Shown one piece after another: positions 34,861 to 35,260 of a stretch of DNA of 35,260 nt. The notes beneath the pieces are model-generated. The model worked only from the letters and a program-made list of their open reading frames with translations, was not told the DNA's origin and made no database searches. This stretch comes from Gammaproteobacteria bacterium (lineage in GTDB: Bacteria > Pseudomonadota > Gammaproteobacteria > UBA6429 > Thiohalophilaceae). Each line of letters starts with the position of its first letter. The first letter of the stretch is position 1. The translations under genes and the position numbers were made by a program. The stretch covers positions 1-35,260 of the forward strand of contig JAFLJQ010000224.1 of NCBI GenBank assembly GCA_022712915.1, written 5' to 3'.

Positions 34861-35181
34861 TTTTTTAGCTCCGCTAACCAACCGGATATGTAACTCTCTA
34901 TTGTAATACCTTAACTCTGACAAGCTTAGTATTTATACTTGATCTAGATCAAGTAGTGAAGCCTTTTGATAGTATTTACGATGGAATCGATTATAAGCAA
35001 CATTCTGTCCGGCCTCCTGAATACCATACATATGCAGCAAAAATTCATCGTTAATGACAAATTAAACATATACAGTCTGCTTTTTAAATATTAAGCAAAT
35101 CATAATGGCGTTAAACACACGGGCCCCTTATATTCATGTTGTTTAGTAACTATTCAGCATGAATTCACCACTCCGAAGTAC
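34861..35181. other. Region upstream of the regulator gene
   Basis: About 320 bases holding the palindrome at 34939-34952, then AT-rich sequence without a convincing frame. It ends at the stop of a truncated minus-strand frame. Confidence 0.5.
34939..34952 (-). promoter_or_regulatory. Dnr/FNR-type palindrome upstream of the dnr-like gene
   Basis: TTGATCTAGATCAA is a perfect palindrome centred about 85 bases before the chosen ATG. A transcript beginning 41 bases from its centre would have a short leader, which fits class II activation or autoregulation. Confidence 0.82.
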
Positions 35182-35260
35182 TCACCTGGCAAATTCAGGT
35201 AGTTTTCCCTCAAATAGCAGAGCCATAGCCTGACTTGAAGACACCCCTTGTTTACGACAA
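35182..35260 (-). CDS. Possible 3' end of a gene cut by the window edge
   Basis: A minus-strand frame open to the window edge ends at a TGA at 35182-35184. The last 25 residues read CRKQGVSSSQAM and end GKLPEFAR. The composition is plausible for a protein C-terminus, but the piece is too short to identify. It has the same direction as the dnr-like gene. Confidence 0.35.
   Translation of the reverse strand, partial: CRKQGVSSSQAMALLFEGKLPEFAR

Noticed and set aside
1-35260. CRISPR arrays, insertion sequences, prophage or tRNA genes
   Set aside because: I saw no regularly spaced repeats, transposase motifs, phage genes or cloverleaf-like sequences anywhere in the window.

Overview
The window looks like a chromosomal stretch of a denitrifying gammaproteobacterium. 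This rests on the nir gene order, the Dnr/FNR-type palindromes, a class II Cca enzyme with an HD domain, and heme-copper enzyme types often seen in sulfur- or ammonia-oxidising lineages. I cannot name a genus from sequence alone. There are no rRNA, tRNA, insertion sequence, phage or CRISPR signs. Most genes lie on the minus strand.

Left part (1-8.6 kb) is generic. It holds a small membrane protein, an operon of an NAD(P)-binding NDUFA9-like protein, cca and a small outer-membrane-like protein, a decayed succinate-semialdehyde dehydrogenase gene, and a 1004-residue globin-PAS-PAS-PAS-GGDEF-EAL protein that probably links O2 or NO to cyclic-di-GMP.

Middle part (8.7-23.9 kb) is a nitrite respiration island read right to left. 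It starts with nirS (cytochrome cd1 nitrite reductase), a NapC/NirT-like multiheme cytochrome fused to an ethylbenzene-dehydrogenase-like heme domain, and a type 1 copper protein. A membrane-anchored hemerythrin lies on the other strand. The heme d1 operon follows: nirE-nirC-nirF-nirD-nirL-nirG-[PilJ/NarX-like sensor-domain protein]-nirH-nirJ-nirN. A polyferredoxin lies beyond it.

Right part (24.4-34.9 kb) is a nitric oxide and heme-copper island. One unit encodes a 48-residue membrane peptide, a CuA subunit II and a B-family-like subunit I whose active-site Tyr is replaced by Gln, as in eNOR/bNOR-type NO reductases. CtaB and an SCO copper chaperone follow, and CtaA is encoded divergently. 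A second unit encodes an unusual cytochrome b-ferredoxin-MvhD fusion, a bacteriohemerythrin, an unknown membrane-anchored protein and a second, divergent heme-copper subunit I resembling gNOR. A Dnr-like Crp/FNR regulator sits at the right edge.

Five good TTGA(T/C)-N4-(A/G)TCAA palindromes precede nirS, the heme d1 operon, the CuA-type operon, the cytochrome b fusion operon and dnr itself. This suggests one NO- or oxygen-responsive regulon for nitrite to NO to N2O respiration. The two noncanonical NO-reductase-like enzymes, with no norCB in view, and the cytochrome b/ferredoxin/MvhD fusion are the best candidates for an under-described system.
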